Assembly: GCA_036924285.1 (NCBI GenBank)
Contig: JAYKYS010000015.1
Coordinates: 5,456,001-5,520,000, forward strand
Source: Asterella californica
Taxonomy: Eukaryota; Streptophyta; Marchantiopsida; Marchantiales; Aytoniaceae
Direction: 5' to 3'
Length of the DNA: 64,000 nt
Shown here: piece after piece, positions 41,640-54,735 of the stretch
How positions within the stretch are numbered: the first letter of the stretch is position 1
Layout of the letters: the number at the start of each line of letters is the position of its first letter
Made by a program: the position numbers and the translations under genes
Notes under the pieces: generated by a model
Told to the model about the DNA's origin: nothing
Seen by the model: only the letters and a program-made list of their open reading frames with translations
Database searches by the model: none

Positions 41640-42555
41640 TGTAAACCCTCCGCGGTCCTAACGATCAACTACCCCCCGATCTCTCAACCTCCACGATCGT
41701 CATCCACGAATCTGCAACTGTCGGGCCTGTCTCTCACTCAGGGGTCACCTCTGATGGCTTTGATGGAAGCACACCATGAATCTTGAAGGGAAAAATGCTA
41801 AGTTCACTCTCATTCATACACCCACAAACTTATCAACTAAAATCTCCATAATCTCATCCACTAAAATCCTCCATTCTAACGACGTCTCTCAAGTTCTCAC
41901 ATGCTAAAAATATCCCACACTCTCTATATTACTCAAGTTGTCATTACGACGATGTGAAAACAAGGATGAGGAGCTCTTCTCTACTCCTCTATTTATACAT
42001 TCTAGGTTTTTACTTTGGTACCCTCCGGTAACTCAGCCGTAACTACTTTTACCGGGTTTTACTAAGATATTACTTAAGGTAAAAGCATTGATCACATGGG
42101 CTTTTTACCTTTTCACATGGGCTTATTCCTTCAAAGTCAACAACTTCTAGAAGGATTCTGGAATATTCTCAAGGAATCTCGAATTTCCACCCCCCCTCTA
42201 CACTAGGACCCACTAAAAAGGAAACATGTGGAATCTCTTCTTGTTTTTAATGCCCACAAAGTCCACAACTTTAATCCAACCACTAATATCAAGTCAAAAA
42301 AGAGATAAGGGATACTTTCCACCCCCTTTCTACCTTTTAGACAAGATGACAAGATAGTAGTGCTCACTCTTTAGCAAATATCTGAATTCTGCCAAAAGTA
42401 CAGCTAAGTTTAACCATAACTAACTTTTAGCTAGTCATGACTAACTTGATATCTCCTAAAAGTACTTTGGCAGCAAATAAACATTCTCAACACTTAGTTA
42501 GAACTAAACACCTTACTAATAGATAAACTTCCTATGTGTAACATAGGTCGTTACA
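41640..42555 (-). repeat. 5' LTR of the young Ty3/gypsy element
   Basis: 916 bp, reading TGTAACGACC ... GGGTTTACA on the minus strand. It drives element transcription; the TATA box TATAAATAG is at 41,989-41,997, leaving about 350 bp of LTR downstream of it for R and U5. Confidence 0.96.
41989..41997 (-). promoter_or_regulatory. TATA box of the young element's 5' LTR
   Basis: TATAAATAG on the minus strand, in a GC-poor context within the LTR and at the same place in both LTRs. The transcription start is expected 25-35 bp downstream (about 41,960). Confidence 0.65.
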
Positions 42556-42840
42556 GCTCATACTCCACAGTTACACTACCGATTATGGGGTTGGGTTACC
42601 GTTGGAGTTTGGATTTTGCGAGACTCTTATCGTTGACCGTACGTCATCATCAGTATGTGTTGATGATGGTGGAGCACTTCTCCAGGTGGATTGAGTTGGT
42701 GGCATTACCGGACAAGACGAGTGAAAGGACGGCGTATGTGTTCTTAGATCGAGTGCTTAGTCTTTTACACTTGTAACTCCAATCCAATTTTGAAGTTCGT
42801 GTAGGAGGACAACCTCAGCAGGTAATGTCATGTAGCCATC
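42556..42840 (+). pseudogene. Old Ty3/gypsy integrase core, continuation after the nested insertion
   Basis: The 80-codon frame 42,534-42,776 contains P-I-M-G-L-G-Y-R-W-S-L-D-F-A, the start of the integrase core with its first catalytic Asp, then V-M-M-V-E-H-F-S-R-W-I-E and a D-K-T-S-E-R block. It continues the zinc-finger sequence that stops at 33,790. The second and third catalytic residues are not found; coding resemblance fades after about 42,840. Confidence 0.8.
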
Positions 42841-45800
42841 TACAATATCTATCTAACAAATTTTTGAGCTTCACAAAATGAGGTCTGGAGAACAACTTAT
42901 TCCAAAAGATAAAATATCTAGTTCGAGTGTCTAGTCAAAAATCTTGCACAGACACGGATGCTTTTCTCAACCAATCTTATAATCTCGTCCATGCTGCTCC
43001 AAATTGAATGAAACTAGTGGCGTTCGAAAGCATATGAAGTTAGTTTTTCGATGATATTAGATACACCTTCAAGAGATCTCTCTAGTCAAAACTTTGATAA
43101 AAAGACTCACACGGATGTGCGAGCTCTTCTTAAACTGCTCTAACAAAGTCAGAAAACTTGTAATGCATATAGCTCCCTAACCATAACTCTGTAGTGATTT
43201 GAATGTTTTGGAAAGTCTTGTTCTTGAGCTTTCCAGCGGTACCAACAATAAATCAAACGGATGTTTGCATACTGAAATATTGCACTTATTCTTGATCTTC
43301 CACTCCAAGACCTTTCGTGAACGTTGAAGCTTTCTCCTTCCAAAACCTCAATCTCGTCCTCAACAGTGATCCATTCCTCATAAATCTTCCACTGATGCAG
43401 AGATTTTCTCATCCAAGTCTGAACTATCGTTAAACACTTTGAAAACCTCAGAAAACTAAAACCTACATAAAAATACGCAACAACTTGACGGTGTCATAAA
43501 TCATAAATCACCCTTCTCTTGTCTTATAGACCTAGTTTTTTACCAATTAGAGCACCCTCCAAGATACACGAGTCATTACAAAACTTTACCAAATGGTGTT
43601 GATGCGCCAAGTGATACACATGTACCATTCTATGTGTCTCATGTGTCACATATGTCTCTCATCAAGTGGCATTCATGAAAGTGACCACTTCAACTTATCA
43701 TTTTGTCACATGAGATGAGACCCTTGTTAGCACTCATCCATGTCATTCAGTTGTCATACCACCTAAGTGCAACACCATCTAAACAATAATGTCAGCACTA
43801 TCACATCAACATACTGTCATGTTTGCAATCTGGTTGAGTCAACATTGACACGTCAACAAAAATATACAATTAGCTATACACGTCCACAAAGTGACACATC
43901 ATTAGTCTACCATGTCAGAACTTTTTGCAGTTTCTATCATGATAACATCCAAACTGTTATGTTAATATCATGGCTTATGAACCTGTTATATCTAGAAACT
44001 TACATATTCATCTTTGCTTTGATTGTGTCGTTGAAATGACGCAATCAAAGATAAGATAAAGTTTGATGAAATACGACGGTCTATGCAACGAGCCCTACAC
44101 ACTGGTGTCCTCAGATTTTCATTATGAGACATTTGAGGAAAATTGCTCTCAATGTCTCTTTCAACCATAGTCTATCCATGACACGACAATGACTGATTGT
44201 CTATACTTGAACGCATTAGTCAAGGTCTGGTCATCACACTTTTATATTCCACATTGATAAGATCAAGAAGGTTTCTGATGTTATTTGAGAATCAGTTAAA
44301 CTAATATCTATATTTGGTGTGAACATAAATTATGATTAGATCAGTTAGAAATATTTTAAAAATATGAATATTGAATAGAAAAATGTATATATTGATAGAT
44401 TGTAAAATCAGATTTTGTCTCAGGTTGAATATGATATGCTATCATTCATCATGCAAAACATGTTCATTGAAATTACCACCATCATTAGAAATAATATTGA
44501 AAGAGTCTTGACATTATATTGAATTCCATGACAAAAATCCAAACCATACATCTTGCAAACTACGATTTAAATCGTTTAAACGTATCACATCTTTATTTCA
44601 GTAACAAAAAGATGCACAATACATTATAAAAAAAAGATAAATAAATGAGACGAACAACACTAAATGCATCCAAGCTGAAAGCTTAAGAAAAAATCAAATA
44701 ACATTTAGAGCTAACCGTCCATGGTATCCCAGTCCGTGATTCAACCCATAGTCATCGAGTTCAGAATCGATCGAGACATATGATGTATGAGTTTTGAGAT
44801 AAGTAGGTGTCGTAGAGCTACTAGCTTGTACATGTCTCAGAGGAAATGATTGAACCAGCAGGTTTTAAGCTATAGAGGGATTTAGTTTTATATTTTTACT
44901 GCAAGTAAGAGATAGATAGATGCGATTTTTGGATCTTTTATGCAAGTAGAACAAACCGAATCTAGATGTAAAAGTTGTAACAAAATCACATCTCGAGAAC
45001 GCAAAGAAATCAGAAGATATCACTAGCATGGTTATCAAACTCGCATGTACATGAAATCACGTCCTCAAAACAAATAGAAGTTTGAAGACATGGACCACCT
45101 TGGAATCAAATTCTTGACAGGACCACATGGATTATACAACGTTGAGGTTAGAAAAGTATACAAACTAACAAAAGGACAAAGAAGTCATCTCTAATTGTGA
45201 TTGGATCACAAGGATTATAGAACCCCGAGTCAAAGAGATCTAGACATAACTAACAAGATTGCAAGGAAGACATCAATATCCATGCTAACGTGAAGATAAA
45301 AAAGATAACCATATCCAAAGTGTGTAGATGATTGCTCAGTCCTCTAAAGAATGACAAGTGCGTCTAGAATTTTTTTCTGATCCGATCACTACATCCAAGA
45401 CTCTTTCTATGATCAAGTAAAATATGATAAAACTGTGTATCCAACCTTCAAGAACGAGATATCAAAACCTCTGGAAGGAAAGCCTGGAGTCGATATACTG
45501 CTGGCACCCCTCTAGCTATTAGGGAGTGTCAATGTTAAGCAAAATGTTTTCAGATGACTGAAGCAAAAACTTTCCAGCAGCTAGTTTTCTACTGAACAGC
45601 GGGTGGTTTTGGATTATCTTTCTGAACTAAGAGTACAATGTCTTCATTGATTAGTTTTTATCTTTGTCACTTAGAATCATTACTCTGGCGAGTAGATTTC
45701 TCTACGCAAAACAAACAAGAGAAACGAGTGAGAATCAATAAGAAGACATCCATGCTATTTTTCTATGGATATTTCTAGATGTGCTCGTAAAAAACACCCG

Positions 45801-46900
45801 CCAAGGTCCGGTCGAAGTCATAACTCCTCGCTGGTTCAAAATATTTCGAAAAGATTCTAACATCGACATCCCTATTACTCGGGTAAAAAAGATGAGCTAG
45901 CGATTAAAATTTAAAAATATAATGATAAACCTTTCATTACACGAACCGGATACAGTAATCCGAACTCCCACGCTATCGATAATGGTGATTTCACCCGCTA
46001 GTTATTGATAACTAAAGTTCGTGTGGTATTTAAACGATAACAAGAACCGTATAGTACATGTTTTTTATATGATAAGCAGTTGCGGGCTTCATCAAGGAAG
46101 CGCGATCCATAGAGGTATAGGTAAGAGATAACGAATATGCACACAGCCTCGATGAAGTCTATACTTGTAAAAGTCGCGACCCATTTGTTTCCAGGTTTTG
46201 TTCAGAAAATATCCAAAGGTTTGATAGCCCAATAGTTCTAAAAGTAACAGCTTAATCATATGGACTGATGAAACCACATAAAATATGGAAACTAAAACGT
46301 TTTGTGTCACCTGAGCTTTCCTGAACTGATTTGACTTGGACAAATGCCTAAAAAGACTGTCACGATGAAAGGAGGAAACCTAATACAGAGTCAAGAGTTA
46401 AGAAACAAAGCGTCCAATCGGATTCTTTTGAAAATTTCACACTCATTTTACTGAAGAAGTGAAATATATTAAAAATATAAAAACATGAAAATCATAACTT
46501 TATCACATGCTTTAAAGAAGAGTGCCGTCACTTAAGTTTAAACCTTGTGGAAGAATATCGGTAACTAAGGAAGACATCATCCACTTGAACCACGCTCTAT
46601 TCCTCTTTCGAAGTCGGTATAAATGCAATCAAGTTCTTACATATCCGTCTTAAAGAAATTCCGTAAAACCTAATCGGCCGGACCTGCTGTGGACCGACCA
46701 CGAACATGCAAATTTTGAACATATGTTTGTACTTGGAATGTATTCTGATGTGGTTGGATATAGGCAAGTTGCAATGCTTACTCCAAGCGAGGCAGCCCGA
46801 CTCCCCAGTGCTTGACTCGCCTGACTAACAACTTTCCAGGAAAAAGGTACTTCGCTCTCTGTGAAGTCTCTGCTTCAGTAAAGGAGAGGCAAGCAAGCTG
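42841..46900. other. Repeat-derived and featureless stretch
   Basis: 43,149-43,412 reads open on the minus strand, and its nucleotide text (AGCTTTCCAGCGGTACC and neighbours) resembles plant LTR sequence, so an LTR remnant of the old element or another one is possible. A hairpin with 16-nt arms (CTTTGATTGTGTCGTT / inverse) lies at 44,016-44,050. No gene or RNA gene is supported from 43.5 to 46.9 kb. Confidence 0.35.
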
Positions 46901-47156
46901 CTTCAGTAGGGGGCTCCATACATAGTCCCGTTCGTAATCACTCGTGACGACATGAGAGTCCAGTTCCGATCGATAGCCGTCGAAGGTGCCGTCGTTCGGT
47001 CACGAACAGTCTCGCGTAGTCCATGGTCGAGTTGATCAGTCGATTGAACGATTAAAACGTTATTGCGATGTACTTTTCCTTTCAGCACATCTGTGTTCTC
47101 GGACCTCAATGTTTGAAAACCCCTAATACGTGCATTGGCCTTTCCCATTCTCCTAA

Positions 47157-47215
47157 GCCTTGTGGAGATTCCACCGTTCGATTCCACCGTTCCCTTCTCC
47201 TAAGCCTTGTGGAGA
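47157..47215. repeat. Short duplication in the RAD16 3' UTR
   Basis: TCTCCTAAGCCTTGTGGAGA occurs twice about 44 bp apart, with TTCCACCGTTC also repeated between them. It lies just downstream of the stop codon on the minus strand. Confidence 0.7.
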
Positions 47216-47247
47216 CCTGACAATTCCCCGCATCACTGAAGCAGGTC

Positions 47248-50200
47248 TCATTTTGAGAAGAGAAACCGCAAATCCAGTTCAGTGAGTTTCCCGAGGGCCT
47301 CGGCTGAACGTCCCACAAACCTGAAGACAGAAGAGTGTAGTTATCTTAGTTTAGAGAAGAAAATTGGGATGCGAAAGCGTCCTGCAAAACCTAGTCGCTA
47401 CAATCTGTTCGAGGTTGGAAACTAACTTGGAGGTAAGAAGATCAGGCCAGACCATTATTCAAGTATAAGTTCAAGAAGTGATGGTAGAGAGAACTTCAAG
47501 CAGATAACCCAGCCCAAAGACCGCAGTATCTGCACAAGATTCGTACCCTTGGAAAACCAGTTGCTTCTTCTCTTGAAGCGCAAGAATTCGCTCCTCAACA
47601 GTATTCTCTATCACGAAGCGAACTACCCTGCCAAGCAAGTCACACTACTGTGATTGCTTTGATCGGTATAGTATGAACAGTAGCATTATCAATCAAAGAT
47701 GGACTGAACAGTCCCCTTCAACAAGTTTTCCATGTTCCGACACACCTTCTCAACTCATCCATGGTCATAATTCTCACGAGATCCTATATATGCACTCAGT
47801 ACCGCCTTGACAAATTACTAAGCAGGGTTAACGTTCGCACCGGACTGGTCTATACTGGCCCATTCTATGCACCCGACCATAAGCTTGCTGTTCAATTGCA
47901 GGATTCCAACAGGGATCCATCATAAATACCTGCAATCAATGCACATGGACTGTAAGACATCAAATGAGGTCTGAAATTAGCGATAAAAGATATGTCAGAG
48001 TAGTAGGTTTTTCTATGGTGAATTTAATGGGTTCAGAGTGTACATGTGACGCGACAGTAAGATTCAAGGCCACACCGCCTGATCTCAGACCCATAAGAAA
48101 GACCTGTGAAATCATTCCAACACAATACATGGTTGAATCGAATATTAGGAATCATGATCAGATAAGTGAAAACACTCCGAAAAAAAATCTTCGTGAGGTA
48201 AAAGATCCTTCATTGATGAAGAGAAGACAAGGAAACGGAGCCATTACCTTGATTTCTCCCTCATGGTTAAATTTATCAATCATTTCGTCACGCGCCTTCA
48301 TGCTCATAGAACCGTCAAGCTTCACAAATCGCAATCCTGACTGCATGCACGCATAGAAGCCTTGTCAAACATGTTGGTCAAACACATTACAGAAATCTAA
48401 ATTGTTAATGGAGGACCTGAAAAGTCCACGGTTCTACACAACAGTTGAAAACAATCACGAGACACCCGTATTTAGTGTATTGCACATTATACATCTTTAA
48501 GAATTGCTTTCCTCTTAGGATGTTCTTGGACCATAACGAAAGGTCGATTGTTATAGCAACCGCTGCATGACAGAAATATGTCTGCCACCTTCCATGTCGT
48601 GAAATTTCCAGGACATCACAGATCTTAGAATCCACAACCATTTATTTTCACACCTTTGCATCAAAACCCATGTTGAATTCTGCTGGTGAGAGTTTAATTT
48701 TCCACACTCTTTGTTGAATAGATTATGAAAGGGGTGTCACAACTTAAGTCATGTAAATTTCTTCCTATGGATACATTTCAAATGTGAACAGATGAGGAAA
48801 TGAGAATCTTATCACCTTCTGAAGACAAAACCCGATCAGCTGTAACATAGAGGAAAATTGACTGAAAACGATGGCTTTCGCTGCTGGATCCTTATCAAGC
48901 ATGCAAAAAATCTCCTCCCTCTGTAACATGTATTAATACTCAGATCAGACCCCATATAGCGACAAGTCCAGAAAATAACGGCAGATACTAAAACACTTGT
49001 GACTCTTTACAATGGCTTCGGATCCGGTACACAAAAGCAACATGACCCTCTACAGTTCTCAAGCAATTCTTCAACACCACTTTCAGTACGACGAATATGG
49101 ACTAGACCACAACATCTATCTTTGTGCTTGACGGAAAATTTTCGAGGTCGATTGGTTCAGAATATGGGTATACCACAGCATCGATCTTTGTGCTCGATTG
49201 AAAATTCTCAAGGTTGACCCAGTTCAGTATACTTGACCGCTTACGACCAGGGCATGGAACATTTTTCACTTCAGAGTCTTCAGGTTTTTTGGTCGAATAG
49301 ACTCTGAGAGACGTCCGACAATTTGGGCATTCAGAAATTCCTGCCTCCGTGAAATCTTCGATGCATATCCTGCAGATTGGGTGTCGACAGTCTGTAATCT
49401 AAAATGCCCACAACTCGACTAGTTATATATTTTACTAAGAGAAAAGTCTGAGACCAAAATTTGAATCAGGCGACAACCTAGTCTAGTTGATGTGTTGCGC
49501 GAATCCTGCGTCAACAAATACAACAGAAAGGATATGGTGAAAACAAAGTGGAAAGTTCTGTACCACTGGGTCTTCAGCAGGCTCGTGACAGATACCACAT
49601 ACTGTTTCTTGAACAGGAGCGTCAAGTTTAGGAGATGATGCACACGGAACTGCCGAATAGACCACCAGATACGGATGTAGTACCGCCTACAACCAGCACA
49701 GTAACCCTTATTCAGACCAACAGAGTGAGACCATGGTAGGGTATTTCCTTGATTAAGAAAGTAGGACCCCACGTTACCTGAAATATTTGTAGGTAAACTA
49801 CTCACTGAGGACTCACAGCATCATGAATCCCAATGTTTTGTCCACAACGGTGAATTTCCCGACTAAAACCTTTTTATAGTACGGCATCTTCTTGTTATAA
49901 ATCTTATATTAGATTATATTATTATAAAGCTTATATCTTGAATTGGCACTTACAGCGAGAAGAGAAAAAGGAAAATATGACCAATATCATGCTTTTATAT
50001 CTTAAGCAGTCCATGACACTGTAGGAAATGTGTTCTGATTTTTGTTTCCCTTCCACACATTAATTAACCTCTAGTCGCCCTCCTGAATTCAACCTCGATC
50101 CTCCAAAGAGTTAATTCAGAAGTATCAACTCATTCCTCAACAATCTGTTCTGAACAACTGTCCATCAAGTTATTACCTGACGAAGACGAGTCAACAGAGC

Positions 50201-53009
50201 TAATATGTGAGCGTAGTTGTTCATTATGGTGCCAGATTCCACGTATCTGCGCATGCAATTACGGTGGACAAAAGCTGGGTGTTATGGGTAAGACTGGTAA
50301 CAAAGATCTCGCAGTATCAATCCGTCATAATAAAGCTCTATCTTTTTCCAGTATAATTAAGTTTGACTTGATTTCAATTCGATTTACGGTGATGCTCAAA
50401 AGCAGAACGATGCAGCAAGCATATTGGTCCTCCTTACGTGTTAAACTGCAATTCACTTCGCTCGTGTAAAGCTCGATAAAAGTCTTCTTCCCTAGAATCG
50501 AAAATATCGCGTCTTAGATATACCTGTTTAGACACCATTCAAGTTAAACTTCCCCACAAATAAGCATCCGCACTTTATGGAACTAATCTCCAAGATGAAG
50601 GATGAGCCTTAGATGAAGGAACCGGAAAACCAATAAAACTGAAAGGAATTCGTCCGGAGCGCACTCACTGCCCGTGGTGGAAGAACGAGATCAGCTTGTT
50701 CGCCTTTGGTTCGGCGGAGAAGAATTTTGGCCAAGATCCTATGTTCTAATATCGACATTGCCTCTCGGCCTTTATCTAAAAATCCCCATGTCTTTATCGG
50801 GTATGCAATGAACTGTCCAAATGGCAGTAAACAACATCGTATTTGCTTAGAACGGTAAACTATACACGGCTGGAGCTTCGAAAGTTTTGCGGGAGCTGAA
50901 AGAACGAAAGAAAAATAGTGTCGACGTTATGCCGGTAAACCGCATGAGATTGGAGAGTTTCAGCAGTCGCCGTCACCTACCTTGTTCCACCAGGAAAAAT
51001 GTTGGAACTGTGTGTGTCCACATTCACAGTTCTGTCTCTCAGCGAATCTGCAACAAAGCTTGACGGATGACGTTAGACATCGCAGTGATATCCATGCTCT
51101 TCAATATAGGAAGTCACAATAATTTCAGATGCTATAAAGTCAAAGATCAGTTCAGATCTTGAAATACATACTCATACTCAAGCAATTTGCAGTCACACTT
51201 GTCACAGAAGAAATAAGAATATGGATCAACGCCCAGGAACCGCACCTACATACAAGCCAGTAGATTTTATTAATTCCAGATCTACAACGTGCTAAGTTTT
51301 GTTACAGTACTTCTCTGGAACTCCGATTGGAACTGCAAATCTCACTGTTGCAGCTCTCACTGTCTTTAAAACATGACATTCCTTGCTTTTGTACCGATCG
51401 ACATTGGCAAAGGGAATAAGGATAATGCAAACCAGGGGCTGTAACTCGCCAAGTCGATTCTGTATTGGAGTTCCACTGAGAGCCCACTTGTGAGTTGATT
51501 TGAGCGCAAATATAGCCTTCGCTGTTCGACACCTTCCGTTCTTGATCATATGAGCCTGCATTTTGGTAGAGAAATTGTAATGGAATGGCAAGAAGATGGT
51601 CCTTTATATATTGTGTATAGTACACGAGTGGAGAGAACGAGCTGTAAGTCCAATGAAAAGAGAAAGAAGAGTTCAGTTCTATCGTAAATATATATACTTG
51701 AACAGGACAACCAGAGCGCGCTCTCTCTCTCTCTCTCTCTTCCGGCACATGTACAAAATAACGCTTAGCAAAAGGGTTAAGTAAAAGGAAATGGAACCTC
51801 ATCCAGTATGATACGCGCCCATTTTACAGAGTGCAGAATTGAGTTTCCTCCCGCCGAATCAGATCTGCAGAAAGCATCAACAGCACTTTCCTCAGGTTCT
51901 TGCAGGGCTGCATCTGCATCAGCAGAATCTATGCAAGTTTTCCGTTTTCGGGCCCTTCCTTCGGTACCGGTGGCGTGCGCAGCAACTGCTTTCACAGATG
52001 GCTTGATTCCGTTCCCGAACTCGTCCTGGACTGTACAGACTTGAGCAAGTTGGAGACCACCAAGGCACGCAATAGTGCTCGACAAAGTGCTCGCGGTTGC
52101 TTTGGTAGTCTTTCCCTTAACATGACAAACAAGACATTGTTTTGCTTGTCTTACAGACCTGTCCTTTCGTGGCAGGACAGACACCGAATTCCAGTATTCA
52201 AGCTGGACAATTGAGTATGTTGACAAAACAATGTCATAGTTTGAAAGCTCAGATACTCCCAAGGCTCGTTTAGGTCCATGGAAAACGAGCACCTTATCCG
52301 TCGTAAACTTTTCAATCTCACAACGCCATTGGTTTACAGCCACCACGGGACAGACTACTAATGTGGCCTTCACTTGTGGTAGCTCTTCCGAGAATCCAGA
52401 AACTTGATCGCCTCCTTCTGAGTATCCCGATCTGTGGACACTGCATTCTGTGAAGGATTCAGTGGGTCCATGAAGAGCACGATCTGTGACAATGAGTGAG
52501 ATTGCCTGGATTGTTTTGCCCATACCCATTTCATCGGCCAAAATACCACCTTTGACCTCAGATGCCTCTTGCTTTAGGCTCCAAGCTAACCACTCCTTTT
52601 GGTAAGGAAGTAGCGACGCTCTAAACTCAGGAGGAGGATTCCTCTGCTCTAAACAGATTTTATTCTCAAGTACAGCTTCAGTGGCTTTCACCTCCATACG
52701 ATCCCACTCCTTGTGCCACTCCTTTTCGAGCAACTCCCATTGTAACAATTTCTTTGCAGGAGAACTTTTCTGCTGAGAAGGTCTGGAGTTACTGGGTAAC
52801 GGTTTCCATGTGTAAAAGGCCCCAGTATTTGGAGGAGTCGTACAAGGCCAGTGGTTTCTCAAGTCTTCATCCAATACCTCCCACTCTGAAAGGTTCATCC
52901 ACGGATCTAAACCTTCGATAATTTCCTCCGCAACCGAGAGTTTCTTCCATTCCTCGTTCAGAGCCTCGTCAGCCAACACGTCCCACTCGAACAGTCTTGT
53001 TGTGGCCAT
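47248..53009 (-). CDS. RAD16: RAD16-type SNF2 ATPase with RING finger, 15 exons, complete
   Basis: Predicted 874 aa. Exons: 53009-51798, 51555-51433, 51245-51172, 51047-50981, 50812-50669, 50523-50438, 50246-50177, 49686-49564, 49398-49174, 48920-48816, 48340-48248, 48103-48044, 47929-47841, 47627-47547, 47320-47248 (TGA). All phases join. In yeast, Rad16 works with Rad7 in global-genome nucleotide-excision repair, using ATP-driven translocation to clear chromatin around lesions. Motifs: P-loop D-E-M-G-M-G-K-T (residues 159-166), D-E-A-H spanning the exon 1/2 junction (403-406), S-G-T-P-I-Q-N-R (exon 2), I-L-L-R-R-T-K (exon 5), a C3HC4 RING split over exons 8 and 9 (C-G-I-C-H ... C-R-H-P-I-C-R-I-C ... 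C-P-N-C), and helicase C motifs I-V-F-S-Q-F (exon 10), L-D-G-S-M (exon 11) and [10 protein letters not shown] (exon 13). Length fits plant homologues (about 830 aa). The donor of exon 9 lies in a tandem duplication. Confidence 0.93.
49090..49225 (-). repeat. Tandem duplication (about 68 bp) across the exon 9 end of RAD16
   Basis: Two adjacent copies of the segment coding L-E-N-F-x-S-S-T-K-I-D-x-V-V occur at about 49,215-49,160 and 49,155-49,095. My model splices after the first copy (GCTGTG|GTATAC). The second copy would extend the frame by about 23 codons to a TAG, so using the second donor would need a different junction. The duplicated donor could allow alternative splicing. Confidence 0.7.
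51721..51740. repeat. (CT)10 microsatellite in RAD16 intron 1
   Basis: A pure CT run on the plus strand (GA on the coding strand) near the 5' end of intron 1. Confidence 0.95.
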
Positions 53010-54430
53010 CTTTTCACGATTCTTTGTTCCCCTTGCCTGTCCTTTTCCTCGATCTTGCCCTTTGATTCTTATGCATTAGTATAAGATTCACTCGGGAGGT
53101 CTCAACGGTGCGTCCGAAAGCGCAACTCAAGCTACAATAAACCACCTCTAGTGCGGACACCGTGCATCGAAGATCCAAGATCTATGTTTCACCTGTAGAA
53201 CGAAACTTCTTTAAATTGGACTTTGGACTCCAAACGATGTCATCTGAAGTCTTTGCCTTGCCAGATCAAAGCAGCGTTTGTCTGGAACTTTCAGGGTCCG
53301 GCCGGTTTGTCACTGATCATGAGCCAAAAATCTCTCGTCACATCAAGTTACTGATAGGTTGGATACTACCGATCCTGAGTCATCAACCTCCATCATTCCC
53401 CATCACGTGAACTTCAACACTAGCTACTGACAAATATTTCTATTTGCCACCGGGAAAGTACGTCTTACGTCTCCATCAACGAGTTCAGAATCTAATTTGG
53501 ACCAATCTTCATGAACGATCCTAATCACAACACTCAATTGCACGGATTGGTTCCGTTCCAACGAACGGAGTGGTTCTCAGATCTAGAAGAATTCAACGGC
53601 AGTATCATCTCAGGAACTCCATGAGAAATTTCGTGACGAGACTACTGCTGGGAAGCCCGGACGTAGTTGTCGCATGTTCATGCTTCTCGCGAGCACTTGT
53701 CCTTGTCATCCATGTCCTGAGGATCATATGTTGTTATATATCCATTGCACTGGTCCCTGTGGCGTGTAGCAACAGAAGCGAATATACAACAGTAACAGGC
53801 GGGAAAACCTTCACGGTGCAGTAGCGTGTAGCAGAAGAAGAGAATATAAAACACAACACAAGCAGGCGGGGAAGGCCGTCACAGTGGACGACAAGTGAAG
53901 GCGCGTGTAGGAGTTCAACGTAGACAGGATACCTAACATCTATATTTGATACACTTTGACTGATTGATCCATCTCAAATTCCAATCCTGAACTTCACGTG
54001 ATGTTAGATTTGACATGAGTTCATGATTTGGGAACGTATGTTACATCTAGCAGAAAGAAAATTATGGCTCAGACAACTGCTAAATGCTCACCTTTAGGCT
54101 AAATTGTTTGGCCCTTCAGACCTTGAACGCATTCAGTCGACTCATGGCATCCCCACCGGGCGTGCCAATGTATCGATCAAGACCATATTCGATTTTGGTA
54201 TTTTGGCACGGTTCTACAGAGTATGGCCATTTCCACCCGAAGAGGTTTAAGCTAAATATCCCGTCGCTAAATGACAGGAAACATTTGACCCGAATTTGAG
54301 TTTACCTTCGAACGCCTCATCAGTGAATAAGCATGCTCGATCAACTTCGGGACATTTTGTTCTTTTTATATTATCGAGAATATTATAACTATTTTATAAA
54401 TATTCTCGATTAAGTTTTAATAAAAATCTA
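53010..54430. other. Upstream region of RAD16, no supported gene
   Basis: Open frames on the plus strand (53,162-53,410; 53,570-53,824; 54,084-54,299) show no recognisable domain. The first kilobase presumably contains the RAD16 promoter, but no clear TATA box is visible. Nothing else is supported. Confidence 0.35.
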
Positions 54431-54567
54431 AATAAAAATCTAAATATTAATCGTTCTAATAACAATGATAACGTGAATAGAAAATCTATGAGTGGAGTGC
54501 ATGATAGTGAACTTCAGAGATAAAAATAAAAAATTTACTGAACTAAAATAATACATTCATAAATACA

Positions 54568-54735
54568 TTAATTTATTATCTATCCTTTCTCATCGAAAGG
54601 ATTAAATAATAAATTAAATTTATAGTTCTCTTCCATCTCAGAAAACACGAGACACAATGAATAGCCAACGGATAGAAAGACCCCATCAAACTTTTCATCA
54701 CCTCTTCCATCTTCAGAGAGAGATGGAAGAGGTGA
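54568..54735. repeat. Paired foldback hairpins, third location
   Basis: AT palindrome at 54,568-54,617 (TTAATTTATTATCTATCC paired with its inverse) and the hairpin CACCTCTTCCATC / GATGGAAGAGGTG at 54,699-54,735, followed by ATGCATGC. The order is the reverse of that at 20.44-20.53 kb, so this copy is in opposite orientation. Member of the same foldback group. Confidence 0.7.

Larger units (their letters stand above)
33791..42555 (-). mobile_element. Complete young Ty3/gypsy LTR retrotransposon nested in the old element
   Basis: An 8,765-bp element on the minus strand. LTRs are 33,791-34,706 (3' LTR) and 41,640-42,555 (5' LTR), each 916 bp, TG...CA, with two differences by my reading (a C/T near 34,280/42,128 and a G/A near 34,453/42,302). 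It is flanked by GCTC on both sides (33,787-33,790 and 42,556-42,559), a 4-bp target-site duplication. Order on the minus strand: 5' LTR, primer site, tandem-repeat leader, two small ORFs, a 1,628-codon gag-pol, polypurine tract, 3' LTR. There is no chromodomain. The non-Met, Asp-tRNA-like primer site and lack of chromodomain suggest the non-chromovirus (Tat/Athila-type) branch, by inference. Potentially still able to transpose. Confidence 0.95.

Noticed and set aside
46092..46343. Minus-strand 83-codon frame
   Set aside because: AT-rich surroundings, no recognisable motif, no downstream exon continuing it.
51302..51802. Minus-strand 166-codon frame across RAD16 intron 1 and exon 2
   Set aside because: It reads exon 2 in the wrong phase and includes the (CT)n intron run; the in-phase exon fits the DEAH and S-G-T-P motifs.
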